Source: Sulfuracidifex tepidarius (GTDB taxonomy: Archaea > Thermoproteota > Thermoprotei_A > Sulfolobales > Sulfolobaceae). From it: a stretch of DNA of 64,000 bases. The notes under the pieces were generated by a model, which was not told the origin of the DNA, made no database searches, and was given only the letters and a program-made list of their open reading frames with translations. The stretch spans positions 1,192,875 to 1,256,874 of the forward strand of contig NZ_AP018929.1 in NCBI RefSeq assembly GCF_008326425.1, in the 5' to 3' direction. Of the stretch, positions 1-9,727 are shown in pieces. A program made the translations under genes and the position numbers. Each line of letters begins with the position of its first letter. The stretch's first letter is position 1.

Positions 1-318
1 GACTACAACTCTGAAGGGAACATCATGGTCAGGGGGTGGTCGACAGCCGTAAACGTTTCCTTGGTCGAAGCAATAGAGAGGTCCAATCGATGGAACCTGA
101 GGGGGGTAATTTTCACCTACGTGGAAAACGAAGGCACTAAGAAGGGGATCGACGTGAACTTAGGGAGATATACCCACCTAGTTAAGGGTATTAAGGAGTA
201 TGCAGGAGGTATTTCCACAATGGAAGATCTGAAAACCTTGAAGGGTGCAAGAATTGATTACGCAATAGTAGGCATGGCATTTTACACTAACTCTCTTAAG
301 GGTGTAATAGATGTCTAG
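1..318 (+). CDS. hisA: HisA, ProFAR isomerase (3' part)
   Basis: The frame is open from the first base, so the start lies outside the window. About 105 residues are visible, roughly the C-terminal half of a family of about 240. HisA converts ProFAR to PRFAR in histidine biosynthesis and is a (beta/alpha)8 barrel. The visible part has the phosphate-binding turn AGGISTMEDL and the last strand DYAIVGMAFY, typical of HisA. It overlaps hisB by 8 bp and is the first visible gene of a his operon running to 4060; hisG and hisC may lie upstream, outside the window. The barrel could be confused with HisF, but a complete hisF follows. Confidence 0.93.
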   Translation, partial: DYNSEGNIMVRGWSTAVNVSLVEAIERSNRWNLRGVIFTYVENEGTKKGIDVNLGRYTHLVKGIKEYAGGISTMEDLKTLKGARIDYAIVGMAFYTNSLKGVIDV

Positions 319-892
319 ATCTGTTCATAAGGAAAGGGAGACCAAGGAGACTCGCATATCAGTTTACCTGGATCTAGACGTGAAGGGTGATGTTCAGGTG
401 ACCACACCAGTTCCTTTTTTCAATCATATGCTATATTCCATGCTGTTTTATATGAACTCTAGCGCCAAAATAGACGCTGAGGATAAACAAAGCTTTGACG
501 ATCACCACGTGGTAGAGGACGTAGCTATAGTTCTCGGTGATTCAATTGCAGAGATACTCGGAGACAGGAAAGGGATAAGGAGGTTTTCCAGTGTTATACT
601 CCCCATGGACGAAACTTTAGTTCTGGTATCTCTTGATATTTCGGGTAGGGGGGCTTCGTATGTTAGGCTCAAGTTGAGAAGGGATTCCGTTGGAGGACTT
701 TCGATGGAGAACGTCCCGCATTTTCTAGACACACTTTCGAAGCACGCAGGCTTTACCTTGCACGTAGAGCAAATGAGAGGGAAGAACTCCCATCATATAG
801 TAGAGGCAGTGTTCAAGGGGTTAGGTATGTCAATTTATGAAGCTACTAGAGTTGTCTCAAACGAGGTTAGGAGCACTAAGGGGTCTTTATGA
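311..892 (+). CDS. hisB: Imidazoleglycerol-phosphate dehydratase
   Basis: HisB dehydrates imidazole glycerol phosphate to imidazole acetol phosphate. The 193 residues match the usual single-domain enzyme without the phosphatase found in enterobacteria. The metal-binding histidine motifs of the family are present: NHML near residue 38, DDHHVVED near 64 and NSHHIVEA near 160. The ATG start overlaps the hisA stop by 8 bp and the end overlaps hisF by 4 bp, so the genes are translated as one operon. Confidence 0.96.
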   Translation: MSRSVHKERETKETRISVYLDLDVKGDVQVTTPVPFFNHMLYSMLFYMNSSAKIDAEDKQSFDDHHVVEDVAIVLGDSIAEILGDRKGIRRFSSVILPMDETLVLVSLDISGRGASYVRLKLRRDSVGGLSMENVPHFLDTLSKHAGFTLHVEQMRGKNSHHIVEAVFKGLGMSIYEATRVVSNEVRSTKGSL

Positions 893-1638
893 AAAGGATA
901 ATAGCATGTCTTGACGTAAAGAACGGAAGAGTAGTTAAGGGTGTGAACTTCCTTAACTTAAGAGATAAAGGAGACCCGGTGGAGCTGGCATCTAAATACG
1001 AAGAAGAGGGGGCTGATGAGATAGTGTTCCTAGATATATCAGCTACGATTGAAGAGAGGAAGACGCTTTTCAACGTCGTGAAGGATACTGCAAGCGTTTT
1101 ATCAATACCTCTCACAGTTGGAGGAGGAATACGTTCATATGAGGATTTCAGACATGCGTTGTCATCAGGAGCTGACAAGGTGAGCATAAATACTGCAGCA
1201 ATAGAAAACCCAGCTCTTATCACTAGAGCGTCTCAGGACTTCGGAGCTCAGGCAGTAGTAGTGGCTATAGACGCTAAGAGAGTAGGGAACAGTTGGAGAG
1301 TGTTTACTAAGTCTGGATCATATGACACTAAACTGGACGCTATCAGTTGGGCAACGGAAGTTGTCGACCTTGGTGCGGGAGAAATTCTTCTCACCAGCAT
1401 TGACAGAGACGGAACTAGAAAGGGGTATGATATAGAACTTACGAGGGAGATATCCTCGAGAGTGAGGATCCCTGTCATAGCAAGCGGGGGCGCAGGGAAA
1501 CCAGAACATTTCCTTGATGTCTTCAACTCAGGTTTGGCAGACGCTGCATTAGCTGCGGGAATCTTCCATGACGGGACAGTGAAAATAGAGGAGCTTAAAA
1601 TCTACCTGAAAGAGAAAGGTGTCGAGGTAAGACTTTGA
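889..1638 (+). CDS. hisF: Imidazole glycerol phosphate synthase, HisF subunit
   Basis: HisF is the cyclase subunit that uses ammonia delivered by HisH to turn PRFAR into imidazole glycerol phosphate and AICAR. The 249-residue barrel begins with [13 protein letters not shown], containing the catalytic Asp near residue 9, and has the second catalytic Asp in SIDRDGT near residue 130. Two phosphate turns, VGGGIRS and ASGGAGK, are present. The ATG overlaps the hisB stop by 4 bp. Its partner hisH lies three genes downstream in the same operon, and the AICAR by-product links this pathway to the purine genes further along. Confidence 0.97.
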   Translation: MKRIIACLDVKNGRVVKGVNFLNLRDKGDPVELASKYEEEGADEIVFLDISATIEERKTLFNVVKDTASVLSIPLTVGGGIRSYEDFRHALSSGADKVSINTAAIENPALITRASQDFGAQAVVVAIDAKRVGNSWRVFTKSGSYDTKLDAISWATEVVDLGAGEILLTSIDRDGTRKGYDIELTREISSRVRIPVIASGGAGKPEHFLDVFNSGLADAALAAGIFHDGTVKIEELKIYLKEKGVEVRL

Positions 1639-2840
1639 TACATGATAAATTGCCTGAAGTAAGGCCGAACAGTTTAGAACCTTTCCTTGATAAGGTCAAG
1701 GAAATAATAAACGACGTAGTAAGAGACGGAGACCAAGGCCTGATAGACTTAACCGCAAAATTTGACAACGTGAGGCTTTCTTCTGTGAAAGCCTCTGACG
1801 AGGAAATCAAGGAGTCCTCTGAGTCTCTTCCTGAGGAAGTTAAGAGTTCCATTGACATGATATGGGATCAGTTAAAGAACTTCCACGAATCTGCAAAGCC
1901 ACCTAACTTCGGTGGAGGAAGAAACGGAATTTCGTTCGGAATAATGTGGAAGCCTATAGACAGGGTAGGGATTTACGTCCCTGGCGGTCTGAAATCTTAT
2001 CCATCAACGTTAATGATGGCTGGGATTCCAGCTAAAGTTGCGGGAGTGAAGGAGGTTCATGTATCAACACCGACTAAGGGTAAGTTAGATCCAGCGATAG
2101 CCTATGTAGGTAGGAAGCTAGGAGTTAAAGCATTCTATAAGATAGGAGGGGCACAAGCGATAGCTGCGATGGCGTATGGGACGTCCAGTGTGGCGAAAGT
2201 TGACAAGATTGTGGGCCCTGGTAACGTATTCGTTCAGGCAGCGAAGTTCCTGGTGAGCAACATGGTAGGAATAGACGGGATTGAAGGACCTACTGAATTA
2301 GTCGTCTTAGCTGACGATAGCGCTGATCCTTCCTTGATAGCTAAGGACCTAGTTGCCCAAGGTGAGCATGGTCCTTTGAGCTTTCTGGTGCTGATTTCGT
2401 GGAGCGAGGCTTTACTGAATAAAGTGAGGGAGGCTCTCATTTCACTCGGGCAAGATAAATCCAAGGAGAACTTCTACCTCGTGTTAGTACGCAGTCCAAA
2501 CGAAGGAATAGATCAGGTTAACCAGATTGGGCCTGAACATTTGTCTTTGTATGTATCCAAGCCCAGGGAAATTCTTTCCTCCGTAAGGAACGTAGGTGCA
2601 GTAAGTTTAGGTAGGACGCCCCCAGCTATAATAGACTACGCTGCTGGTCCTAATCACATCTTGCCAACTAACGGCTGGGCAAAGTTCAGGGGAGGTGTAA
2701 CTGTATATGACTTCCTCAAGCCAGTGATGTATGCAGAAGCAGACTCTCCATCTACGGAATTAATAAAGGCGTCAATCACTCTCGCCAATTATGAGGGTTT
2801 CCGCGTTCATGGGGAGAGCATAGGCGATAGATATGAATGA
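1635..2840 (+). CDS. hisD: Histidinol dehydrogenase
   Basis: HisD carries out the last two oxidations from histidinol to histidine with NAD. At 401 residues it is slightly shorter than the bacterial enzyme (about 430), mostly at the N-terminus. Conserved segments are [33 protein letters not shown], the GPTE box, AQGEHG with zinc/catalytic residues, and IGPEHLSLY. The start is TTG at 1635, overlapping the hisF TGA by 4 bp; no ATG gives a full N-terminus. It overlaps hisE by 8 bp. Confidence 0.95.
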   Translation: MIHDKLPEVRPNSLEPFLDKVKEIINDVVRDGDQGLIDLTAKFDNVRLSSVKASDEEIKESSESLPEEVKSSIDMIWDQLKNFHESAKPPNFGGGRNGISFGIMWKPIDRVGIYVPGGLKSYPSTLMMAGIPAKVAGVKEVHVSTPTKGKLDPAIAYVGRKLGVKAFYKIGGAQAIAAMAYGTSSVAKVDKIVGPGNVFVQAAKFLVSNMVGIDGIEGPTELVVLADDSADPSLIAKDLVAQGEHGPLSFLVLISWSEALLNKVREALISLGQDKSKENFYLVLVRSPNEGIDQVNQIGPEHLSLYVSKPREILSSVRNVGAVSLGRTPPAIIDYAAGPNHILPTNGWAKFRGGVTVYDFLKPVMYAEADSPSTELIKASITLANYEGFRVHGESIGDRYE

Positions 2841-3117
2841 AAACGAGATAGACCAACTCTTCGCTACTATAAAGAAGAGACTTAAGGATATGCCAGAAGG
2901 TAGTTACACTGTAGAGCTGTCTAGGAAAGGGTTAGGTTATGTAGCCAGGAAAGTAGGAGAGGAGGCAGTAGAGACAGTTGTGGCTTCACTTTATGAGAGT
3001 AACGAAAGACTGGTGAGCGAGTCTTGTGATCTCATATATCACCTCTTGGTATTACTTGCAGTTAAAGGGGTGGAACTAGAAGATGTATATGAGGAACTGA
3101 GGAGGAGAAGGAAATGA
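2833..3117 (+). CDS. hisE: Phosphoribosyl-ATP pyrophosphatase
   Basis: HisE hydrolyses phosphoribosyl-ATP to phosphoribosyl-AMP, the second step of histidine synthesis. The 94-residue all-alpha MazG-like protein has the family signature KVGEEAVETVVAS followed by DLIYHLLVLLAVKG, which supply the acidic metal ligands. It is separate from HisI here, whereas many bacteria have a HisIE fusion. It sits between hisD and hisH with short overlaps on both sides (8 and 4 bp). Confidence 0.95.
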   Translation: MNENEIDQLFATIKKRLKDMPEGSYTVELSRKGLGYVARKVGEEAVETVVASLYESNERLVSESCDLIYHLLVLLAVKGVELEDVYEELRRRRK

Positions 3118-3701
3118 AGGCTTTAGTCCTAAATTACGGGGTTGGAAACCTATTCAGTATATCTTCAGCGCTTAAACGGAACGGATTCGAGGTAAAAATA
3201 GGCGATCTGGAAAGAGGATACGACTTGATAGTGATGCCAGGAGTGGGTTCATTCTCCGCTGTCTCCTCGTTTCTTAGCTCTAGACTAGACGTCCTCCGAG
3301 ACCTAAAGGGGAGCAATGCCTTTCTAGGTGTATGCCTGGGTTTCCAAGTCCTATTCGACTACGGAACTGAGGGAGGTCAATCTAAAGGTATCGGTTGGTT
3401 TAAAGGGAAGGTGGACCTTCTACACGTCAACGAGAAGTTACCTCACGTAGGCTGGGAGAGGCTACACGTGAAGGGATGCAACGATTTACTTCAGGAAATG
3501 GACCAGGGATATGTGTATTACGTCCACAGTTACGTAGCTTATCCTGAGAGGGATCCAGACGCTTTTTCCAATTACGGAGGGACGAGCTTTCCAGCTGTAA
3601 TGTGCGAGGGAAACGTCGTTGGTACGCAGTTCCATCCAGAGAAAAGCGATAAAACAGGCAGGATATTTTTCGATAACTTGTCTAGGTGGTTGAAACGTTA
3701 A
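3114..3701 (+). CDS. hisH: Imidazole glycerol phosphate synthase, HisH glutaminase
   Basis: HisH is the class I glutamine amidotransferase partner of HisF. The 195 residues contain the nucleophile elbow GVCLGFQVLFDYGTEGG with Cys near residue 74 and the catalytic His/Glu in QFHPEKSDKTG near the C-terminus. It starts with ATG overlapping the hisE stop by 4 bp. All residues needed for glutaminase activity appear intact, in contrast to the second PurF later in the window. Confidence 0.96.
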   Translation: MKALVLNYGVGNLFSISSALKRNGFEVKIGDLERGYDLIVMPGVGSFSAVSSFLSSRLDVLRDLKGSNAFLGVCLGFQVLFDYGTEGGQSKGIGWFKGKVDLLHVNEKLPHVGWERLHVKGCNDLLQEMDQGYVYYVHSYVAYPERDPDAFSNYGGTSFPAVMCEGNVVGTQFHPEKSDKTGRIFFDNLSRWLKR

Positions 3702-3703
3702 CG

Positions 3704-4060
3704 ATGAACGAAGAGGAGGCTAAGGCTTTAGCTTCAAAGATGAACTTCAGACACGAGGAGAACACGATAATAGCTGTCCTTCAGCACTTTCAGACTAAGG
3801 ACGTATTGATGGTAGGAAACATGAACTATGAAGCGCTTTTCCTTACCCTCACCACGGGAAAGGCACACTTCTATTCCCTATCCAGGAGGAAACTCTGGCT
3901 CAAGGGGGAGACCAGTGGTAACTTCCAGATAGTTGAAGGTATGAAGGTTGACTGCGACGAAGATGCCGTAATCCTGCTGGTCAGACCTTTAGGGCCTACA
4001 TGCCACACGGGAAACAGTTCCTGTTTTTATAGAGACCATCTAGATATCCGCAACGGTTAA
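3704..4060 (+). CDS. hisI: Phosphoribosyl-AMP cyclohydrolase
   Basis: HisI opens the purine ring of phosphoribosyl-AMP, the third histidine step. Family motifs are clear: LMVGNMNYEAL, a SRRKLWLKGETSGN block, VDCDEDA with metal-binding Asp and Cys residues, and CHTGNSSCFYR with the two C-terminal zinc Cys. I chose ATG 3704 (118 residues). An in-frame GTG at 3686, inside hisH, would add six residues. An aGGTGG site at 3685-3690 lies 13 bases before the ATG, a rather long gap, so the start is not certain. Last gene of the his operon. Confidence 0.93.
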   Translation: MNEEEAKALASKMNFRHEENTIIAVLQHFQTKDVLMVGNMNYEALFLTLTTGKAHFYSLSRRKLWLKGETSGNFQIVEGMKVDCDEDAVILLVRPLGPTCHTGNSSCFYRDHLDIRNG

Positions 4061-4085
4061 AATCTATCTTTTACACTGTTAATGT

Positions 4086-4487
4086 ATGTCTCAACAACAG
4101 AAGATCGATAAGGAAGAGTGGAAAAAGAAGATAATGGAAGGGTTAACTCAAGTTTATGACCCAGAGATCCCCGTTGACATAGTAAGTCTAGGACTTGTCT
4201 ACGAGTTGAAAATAGGAGACGATGGGTCAGTTTACATAAAGATTGGCTTGACTGCCCCAGGTTGTCCCGTAATAGACGATCTGGTTTACACAATAGAGCA
4301 AGTGATAAAGGAAAGCGTTCCTGCAACCTCAGTAGACATAGACGTTGATCTGGATACTCAATGGACTCCCATGAGGATGAGCCCAGAGGGTAGAGAGAAG
4401 TTCAAGAAGCTTTACGGCTACGATATAGTAGAAATGTGGGTACAAACATACGGTTTACCTGAACAGAAAGAGGAACAGAAGGCATAA
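4086..4487 (+). CDS. MIP18/DUF59 family Fe-S cluster assembly protein
   Basis: This 133-residue protein belongs to the MIP18 (DUF59) family, related to PaaD, SufT and eukaryotic CIAO2, which help insert iron-sulfur clusters. The family core [19 protein letters not shown] and the reactive Cys60 in [13 protein letters not shown] are present. A TATA-like GGTTAAAATC at 4052-4061 lies about 28 bp before the ATG, so it probably has its own leaderless transcript even though it follows hisI by only 25 bp. Several clients in the window are Fe-S proteins (two or three radical SAM enzymes, NuoB, PurF). The exact client is unknown. Confidence 0.88.
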   Translation: MSQQQKIDKEEWKKKIMEGLTQVYDPEIPVDIVSLGLVYELKIGDDGSVYIKIGLTAPGCPVIDDLVYTIEQVIKESVPATSVDIDVDLDTQWTPMRMSPEGREKFKKLYGYDIVEMWVQTYGLPEQKEEQKA

Positions 4488-4512
4488 AAATCAGCCATTT
4501 TTCTACTACATT

Positions 4513-5871
4513 GTGTCTTGGAGCATTCTAGAGCTCTTGAGGAATAATCCTGATGAGCTAAAGGAGAACCTGAAGCGAAGATATATAGATGTCTCGATAG
4601 TTGACAGAGCGGTAGAGCTTGACAAGAAATGGAGGCAGATATTGCAGGAAGTCGAGAAATTACGTCATGAGCATAACGTGATCAGTTCTCAGATTCCTAA
4701 GGCCAAACCTGAGGAAAGGAAAGCCAAGATAGATGAAGCCAAGAAACTTCTGTCTGTTCTAGAAGGTAAGGAAAAGGAACTGAACGAAGTGGCAGAACAA
4801 CGCGACTCCCTTTTATCCAGTCTGCCTAATCTGATTCAAGGGGATGTCCCTGAAGGACCGGACGATACTTACAGTAAGCCAGTGAAGTTCTGGGGGAAGT
4901 TCAGAGTTTACAAGGAAGACGTCAACGGTTTCTTGGAGAAGGTCAAGGGAGTTGAATATGAAGTACTGGACTGGAAACCTAAAGGGCACGCGGAGATGCT
5001 AGAGAACGTCTTAAAGCTGGGAGATACAATGACAGCGTCAAGAGTAGCAGGGTCCAGATTCTATTACTTGTTCGACGATCTTGTGTGGTTAGACATGGCC
5101 CTTCTCATGTATGCGATAGACTTCATGACTTCCAGGGGATATACCTTGGTTCTTCCGCCCTACATGTTGAAAGGTGAAGTAATTTACTCCATAATAGATA
5201 TGGATACGTTCAAGGACGCAATATACAAGCTCGAGAACGATGACCTTTACCTGATTTCCACAGCTGAGCACCCTCTGGGGGCCCTGCACTTCAGGGACGA
5301 AATAAGGAAGGAAGACCTACCGATAAAGCTCATCGGTGTCAGCCCCGCCTTCAGAAGGGAAGCCGGTGCAGCAAACAAGGATATGAAAGGTATATTCAGG
5401 GTTCACCAATTCCACAAAGTAGAGCAGTTTATCTTTGCGGCTCCGGAACAGTCCCATCAGTTACATCTGGAATTGCTTTCCAATGCGGAACAGATACTAC
5501 AGGGGCTAGAGATACCTTATAGGGTGATAAACATAGCTTCAGGTGATCTCGGAGCATGTGCTACTAAGAAGTACGATATAGAAGCATGGATGCCTGCCCA
5601 GGGTACTTTTAGGGAAATGGTGAGCTGTAGCAACTGCACTGACTGGCAATCGTTTAGAATGAAGATAAGATATGTCGAGAAAAACAATAGGGGGTACGTT
5701 CATACCTTAAATAGCACTGCCATAGCCAGTACAAGGACAATCACAGCGATCCTTGAGAACAATCAACTGGAAGACGGCAGAGTGAAGATCCCTAAGGTTC
5801 TCAGGAAATATTTGGATGTATTCACTATGGCTCCAAAGGAATTTATAGAACCACGGAAGAAGGTAATTTAA
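4513..5871 (+). CDS. serS: Seryl-tRNA synthetase
   Basis: SerS charges tRNA-Ser and also provides the substrate for selenocysteine in other organisms. The 452 residues comprise an N-terminal antiparallel coiled coil (about residues 30-105) that binds the long variable arm, and a class II catalytic core with [12 protein letters not shown], the motif 2 segment [29 protein letters not shown] and the motif 3 segment [17 protein letters not shown]. This is the standard SerS, not the methanogen-type rare form. The start is GTG at 4513; CATAAAAATC at 4482-4491 is a TATA box 26 bp upstream. Confidence 0.96.
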   Translation: MSWSILELLRNNPDELKENLKRRYIDVSIVDRAVELDKKWRQILQEVEKLRHEHNVISSQIPKAKPEERKAKIDEAKKLLSVLEGKEKELNEVAEQRDSLLSSLPNLIQGDVPEGPDDTYSKPVKFWGKFRVYKEDVNGFLEKVKGVEYEVLDWKPKGHAEMLENVLKLGDTMTASRVAGSRFYYLFDDLVWLDMALLMYAIDFMTSRGYTLVLPPYMLKGEVIYSIIDMDTFKDAIYKLENDDLYLISTAEHPLGALHFRDEIRKEDLPIKLIGVSPAFRREAGAANKDMKGIFRVHQFHKVEQFIFAAPEQSHQLHLELLSNAEQILQGLEIPYRVINIASGDLGACATKKYDIEAWMPAQGTFREMVSCSNCTDWQSFRMKIRYVEKNNRGYVHTLNSTAIASTRTITAILENNQLEDGRVKIPKVLRKYLDVFTMAPKEFIEPRKKVI

Positions 5872-5926
5872 CACGAGAAGAGATTTTATAAAATACTAAA
5901 AATGATAAATAATATCTCTATATATT
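5872..5926. terminator. A/T-rich convergent intergenic gap
   Basis: The 55 bp between the converging ends of serS and the radical SAM gene are very A/T-rich with several T runs and A runs, as expected for poly-U type archaeal termination in both directions. No strong hairpin is visible. Confidence 0.4.
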
Positions 5927-7456
5927 TTATTGCTTCATGTTAGTTTCTATCCACTTCTCTACTTGCTTCATCTTTCTCTTTGACGAGGCCAGGAAGATCT
6001 TTAGACCTGCTCTAACTGGAGCGTATAATGGTCCTTTCAAGTAGAACGAATTAAGTATGTCTTGCGCCCAGTAGATATCGTGCCAGAAAACTTTCTTATA
6101 GAGCTCTATGTGCGCAGGGGAAAGCTTGGCTTGCTCTCTCCAATCACGGAACCAGTTCTTGTTCTTGAACATTCCCATTGGTACGAAGAACATTGGAACT
6201 AGGATGCTTCTGTACTGTCTCAAGCTGTCCACAAGCTCTACCGTTCTAATTACGTCTTCCTCCTTCTCCTCTGGAAGGCCTACTATCATAGTTCCTGCTG
6301 GGACTATATGTTTCTCGTGCATTATGCTGAACGCTTCCTGGACTATCTCGGGATACTCCTCAGGTTTGAAAGGAGCCGACTTAGCTGGCATTATCTCTTT
6401 TGCAAGCCTTGTTGATCCAGTCTCTATTCCTACTTCGACTCCTATATAGTCCTGGTTGTCGTCGTAAATTATCTCTCCCAGTTTTGTTATTAGACCGTAC
6501 TTTTCCTCAGAGTACTTTATTGCAGCTAGACTGGCATGGCTCCAGGCTATAATCTTGTAGTATTTTTTCACTAACTTATGTAACCTTATTAAAGGCTCTG
6601 GTCTGGGGAATATTCCGGTAGCTCCATAGAATAGGATATCATCGCTATGTATGACTCCGTGTTTAACTCCGTTCTTGACGTTGACTTGAAGTTCCTTCTC
6701 TATTTTCTCCAGCGAGTAATATCGTGTCGGTCTCAGAGTGACAGAACAGAACCTGCAAGACCTAGCGCATCCTCTCATTACTTCTATCATTCCGTTTACG
6801 CTTGCTCCTTTGATCTCCGGTATGTCATCCACATCAGGTACGTCTTCCCCGCTTACGTATGCATATTTCGGTAAAGGTTCACCGTCTAAGATCTTTTGGG
6901 CTAGCTTCACTACTATCTTCTCTCCCTCACCGTCAACAAAAGAGTCGACTCCCAAGCTTTCAATAGCCTCGGGCGTCCATAGCCATTGCCACGTAGAAGG
7001 TCCTCCGACTAAGATCTTCATTCCTTTGGATTTAGCCTCCTTTATCTCAGGCTTATTCATTAAGGCTAAGAAACTTCTCCTATTGATTGGTTCCTTCTGA
7101 GTTATTGCCCACCATGTGGACGATGGCGGGCCATATCCGAAGTAATCATGGTGTGAAAACATTAACGCTTTAGCGTAACTCAAGTGTTTGTTCAAGTGAT
7201 CTGGATCAATTATAGCAGCACTGAACCCTTCATCTATTAGCTTAGCTTCGACTTTCCTCATTCCGTAAGGTGCCTGCCAAGGTCTTCCGAGTTCATCAAC
7301 CTTCATCTTAGGGCAGGCGATGTATTTCCAAGCGAATTCCGGGACTCCAACTGAGGGTCCAGTACCTAAAAAACCTAGGAATTCCTTCCCATGGTGGTTT
7401 GTCATCAAACATCTGTCCGTTGTAAGGATGAAGTCGAAATGCTCCATGAGAATCAC
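5927..7456 (-). CDS. grsA: Radical SAM protein, candidate tetraether (GDGT) ring synthase GrsA
   Basis: A 509-residue radical SAM enzyme with an N-terminal Rossmann-like B12-binding-type half (about 60-215) and the cluster motif C230-x3-C234-x2-C237 in [13 protein letters not shown], followed by the radical SAM barrel ([31 protein letters not shown]) and a lipid-enzyme-like C-terminal region. GrsA and GrsB put cyclopentane rings into membrane tetraethers in S. acidocaldarius. The assignment to GrsA rests on similar length and domain order and on synteny: I recall grsA as Saci_1585, twelve genes before pyrE, which is the spacing here. GTG 7456 fits a TATA box (centre about 7481); ATG 7447 is the alternative. 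Other radical SAM lipid enzymes (GrsB, Tes, calditol synthase) are not excluded. Confidence 0.78.
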   Translation of the reverse strand: MILMEHFDFILTTDRCLMTNHHGKEFLGFLGTGPSVGVPEFAWKYIACPKMKVDELGRPWQAPYGMRKVEAKLIDEGFSAAIIDPDHLNKHLSYAKALMFSHHDYFGYGPPSSTWWAITQKEPINRRSFLALMNKPEIKEAKSKGMKILVGGPSTWQWLWTPEAIESLGVDSFVDGEGEKIVVKLAQKILDGEPLPKYAYVSGEDVPDVDDIPEIKGASVNGMIEVMRGCARSCRFCSVTLRPTRYYSLEKIEKELQVNVKNGVKHGVIHSDDILFYGATGIFPRPEPLIRLHKLVKKYYKIIAWSHASLAAIKYSEEKYGLITKLGEIIYDDNQDYIGVEVGIETGSTRLAKEIMPAKSAPFKPEEYPEIVQEAFSIMHEKHIVPAGTMIVGLPEEKEEDVIRTVELVDSLRQYRSILVPMFFVPMGMFKNKNWFRDWREQAKLSPAHIELYKKVFWHDIYWAQDILNSFYLKGPLYAPVRAGLKIFLASSKRKMKQVEKWIETNMKQ

Positions 7457-7489
7457 TCTATCCTTAGAGTTAATAATTTAAAAAGGTTA

Positions 7490-7729
7490 CTATAAATAAG
7501 CTAATACTTTATTCAATATTGGCTTTAAATTCGCATCAGCTTCTTTGGGTTTAATTTCCTTAGCGTCGTCCTCCTTAAGCGTCCAAGTGTTGTCGTCATT
7601 TAGCTTCACCTCTTTCAGGGAACTCAGGACGAAGATTTTCTCTCCTCTCTCGTTTTTAACTTCCTCAATCAAGAGTTCCTTTCCATTCTTAATTACTTTG
7701 TATTTTCCCGTAGTTTCTGTCACTTTCAC
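7490..7729 (-). CDS. Small charged protein of unknown function (79 aa)
   Basis: I do not recognise a family. The 79 residues are highly charged, with a predicted beta-rich first half (KYKVIKNGKELLIEEV...KIFVLSSLKEVKL) and no Cys, signal peptide or membrane segment. The start is GTG at 7729, supported by a strong AGGTGG site 5-8 bases upstream. It stands alone between grsA and a 217-bp gap with a perfect palindrome over its promoter. Its position is kept next to grsA and lrp in my memory of the S. acidocaldarius order, which supports it being real. Confidence 0.75.
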   Translation of the reverse strand: MKVTETTGKYKVIKNGKELLIEEVKNERGEKIFVLSSLKEVKLNDDNTWTLKEDDAKEIKPKEADANLKPILNKVLAYL

Positions 7730-7946
7730 TTAAACCACCTTATTAACTTCGTAAAACATAGTTAAAGGTTTAACTATAAAAGATATATCTTTAGCTCAAC
7801 ACATTAAGTAATAAATAGTTTCCATTATTATATGTAGAGAAAATAATGTAAATTAATTAAATTTCAGATAAATCTCTTCAAAAATTTTTGCTGAAGTAAG
7901 TTTTCATTCTATGCTATTCTAAGATAAAGGAGAACACTTGATGAGG
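7730..7946. other. Long A/T-rich intergenic region
   Basis: This 217-bp gap lies between two minus-strand genes. Apart from the palindrome at 7758-7777 and the ribosome-binding site next to 7729, it is A/T-rich with no open frame, tRNA-like fold or repeat that I can recognise. Confidence 0.5.
7758..7777. promoter_or_regulatory. Perfect palindrome over the 79-aa gene promoter
   Basis: Arms ATAGTTAAA and TTTAACTAT are perfect 9-base inverted repeats separated by GG. On the minus strand the sequence TTTTATAG (7773-7780) at its edge looks like the TATA box of the gene starting at 7729, which has a leader with AGGTGG. A dimeric regulator bound here would cover the TATA box and the transcription start. 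The neighbouring lrp product is one possible binder; this is inference. Confidence 0.55.
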
Positions 7947-8249
7947 CTATTCTCCTCCTTCGTCTTCTTCTCCTTCTTCGAATTCTTCCCTTAAAAGTTC
8001 TAGTCCTACTTCCTTGTAATACTCTTCTCTTTCCTGCTCTAGGTCATCGCTAAGATTTCTAGAACTACTTTCGCTCACTAGCGACGTTGTTTTAACGTTT
8101 TTCTTCTCAGAATTGGCCTTGACGCTGTATTCCTTCTTTTCCTTGTCGCTGACTTCCTTCTCAAATCCGCATTTGTTACACTTCAATATTTCTTTCCCAT
8201 CCTTCTTTATTGGCATCATCACTCCGCCACATTTGGGACAGAATTTCAT
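7947..8249 (-). CDS. Zinc-ribbon protein with acidic tail (TFS/Rpb9 N-domain-like)
   Basis: The 100 residues begin with a zinc ribbon (C4, C7, C24, C27) whose sequence [13 protein letters not shown]...CNKCGFEKE resembles the N-terminal ribbon of archaeal transcription factor S and RNA polymerase subunit Rpb9. The second, catalytic ribbon of TFS is absent; instead there is a linker rich in Lys/Ser and a Glu-rich acidic tail. It may therefore be an RNA polymerase-associated or DNA-mimicking factor rather than a cleavage factor. TATA-like TTTTTATATT at about 8286-8295 and GGTGA before the ATG suggest its own promoter with a short leader. Confidence 0.8.
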   Translation of the reverse strand: MKFCPKCGGVMMPIKKDGKEILKCNKCGFEKEVSDKEKKEYSVKANSEKKNVKTTSLVSESSSRNLSDDLEQEREEYYKEVGLELLREEFEEGEEDEGGE

Positions 8250-8303
8250 TCTATTTCACCAATAAGACTAACTTATGCTTCCTTAGAATATAAAAACCTT
8301 TTC

Positions 8304-8774
8304 CTAGAAAATCCTTATCCTAGGGTCTTCCTTGACTATGTTTAAGACTACGCTCGTGTGCGTTCTTTCTATCCTAGAGTTCTTCAAAAGCTGTTTAAGG
8401 AAGTCGTCTAACTCCTCCACATCTCTGAACTTAGCTATAATTATAACGTCGTACTCTCCAACTACATCGTAAACTGCTACCACGTTGTCTGCGTTGGCTA
8501 TCTCTCTTTCAAACTCTACTAGATGCTTGCCGTCTACCTTAGCCATGATTATCCCAGTCAATATGAAGCCTAACTTGGAGTAATCAAGCAACGCTGCAAA
8601 CCCCTTCACGATTCCTTCTTGGACTAATCTGGTCATTCTGTTGTGCAAAGTGGCGGGGGATATGTTCATTTCCTCAGCTAATCTCCTGAGGCTAGCCCTC
8701 GCGTCTCTTAGGAGTTCTATTAACAATCTTTTATCCACTGTGTCCAGATCTATTCTGTTTTTATTTTCTGCCAT
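8304..8774 (-). CDS. lrp: Lrp/AsnC family transcriptional regulator (Sa-Lrp-like)
   Basis: A 156-residue Lrp-type regulator: N-terminal helix-turn-helix ([40 protein letters not shown], about 10-50) and a C-terminal RAM ligand-binding domain (about 70-150, [19 protein letters not shown]). Such proteins bind DNA as dimers or octamers and respond to amino acids. Its place fits Sa-Lrp, a glutamine-responsive architectural regulator that I recall as Saci_1588. Glutamine is the nitrogen donor for the pur, pyr, his and car genes around it. The ATG is about 26 bp from AAATTTTTTAACG (TATA), so the mRNA is probably leaderless. Confidence 0.9.
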   Translation of the reverse strand: MAENKNRIDLDTVDKRLLIELLRDARASLRRLAEEMNISPATLHNRMTRLVQEGIVKGFAALLDYSKLGFILTGIIMAKVDGKHLVEFEREIANADNVVAVYDVVGEYDVIIIAKFRDVEELDDFLKQLLKNSRIERTHTSVVLNIVKEDPRIRIF

Positions 8775-8825
8775 GACTGAACTAACTATTACTCGTTAAA
8801 AAATTTTCATCTAATCTATGTATTC

Positions 8826-9431
8826 TCATATCAACTTTATCTGAGATACCCCGTTTATTATTAGCTGAACGCCAAAAGCTGCAATGATTATTGCAACGAA
8901 TCTTCCAGCAGCTACAGTCCCAGTGTTGCCCATTACCTTCACTATTAGAGGACCTAGAGAGAGGACTACGAACACGAGCGCAGATGCAATTAAACTGCTT
9001 ATTATCACATTGAAAATCCCGTTAGTTACACCTAAAGTCACAAGGGCACTCATTGCCCCTGGGCCTACAAGGAGTGGGGTTGCTATAGGTGTTACTACGG
9101 CCTCTTCTATTCTCGTTGACATGAATTTCAATTGCTGGAATCCTCCAAGCGTATCTACGCCTAGATAGATCAAAATGAGACCTCCTCCTATCTCAAGTGA
9201 TGCTACCGATAATCCCAAGTAATATAGCATGGGCCTGCCAAGAACGGAGAACACTACCATTAACCCAGTCACAGCTACGCTTATTTTCTTCACCAGGAGG
9301 TTCCAAGGTATTTTCGTCTGTGAGTTCCTGTTGAACTCTTCATGTAGAGAAAGTAAATAAGGCAAAATGGAAAGTGGATCCATTATTGCAAACAATTTCA
9401 CGGCTAGCACAAGCGGTAGTTCGAAGTTCAT
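8826..9431 (-). CDS. MarC family membrane protein
   Basis: The 201 residues form about six transmembrane helices and match the MarC/UPF0056 family ([24 protein letters not shown] at the start, [18 protein letters not shown] in the middle). The function of MarC proteins is not established; an early link to antibiotic resistance was not upheld. The ATG overlaps the preceding gene by 4 bp, so it is the last gene of a run of overlapping genes that begins with pyrB. A role in moving a pyrimidine or other metabolite across the membrane is conceivable, but only context suggests it. Confidence 0.88.
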   Translation of the reverse strand: MNFELPLVLAVKLFAIMDPLSILPYLLSLHEEFNRNSQTKIPWNLLVKKISVAVTGLMVVFSVLGRPMLYYLGLSVASLEIGGGLILIYLGVDTLGGFQQLKFMSTRIEEAVVTPIATPLLVGPGAMSALVTLGVTNGIFNVIISSLIASALVFVVLSLGPLIVKVMGNTGTVAAGRFVAIIIAAFGVQLIINGVSQIKLI

Positions 9432-9727
9432 TTCAGTAGGGTTAGCAAATCTTTCAGATTTTTAATTTTGTCGTTTTCGTTGTTCGATGATACTAGAAGA
9501 ACAACCTTTGATAGTACTAAATAAATACGTGATATCTCCTTCTTGATTTCATTTATATCTGACTCATTTTGTGAAACTCTATTTTGGAGACTCTGGATTG
9601 AAGTTATCAGTTCAGCGACTATGTGTTCTACGTCATCATGGTCGTCGTGCTGATGTTCAAGTTCTCTGCTGAGTTCCTCTAGATCGTCTTCATTTTTAGG
9701 TAGCTTAGGAATTCTGAGATCCATCAT
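9428..9727 (-). CDS. Small coiled-coil protein of unknown function
   Basis: No known family recognised. The 99 residues contain an Asp/His/Glu-rich patch ([14 protein letters not shown], about 21-36) that could bind metal, then a heptad-patterned helix (about 37-75) predicted to form a coiled coil, and a hydrophobic stretch [11 protein letters not shown]. It overlaps its upstream neighbour by 23 bp and marC by 4 bp, which argues for co-translation in the pyr operon tail. It could be a soluble partner for MarC. Confidence 0.72.
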   Translation of the reverse strand: MMDLRIPKLPKNEDDLEELSRELEHQHDDHDDVEHIVAELITSIQSLQNRVSQNESDINEIKKEISRIYLVLSKVVLLVSSNNENDKIKNLKDLLTLLK

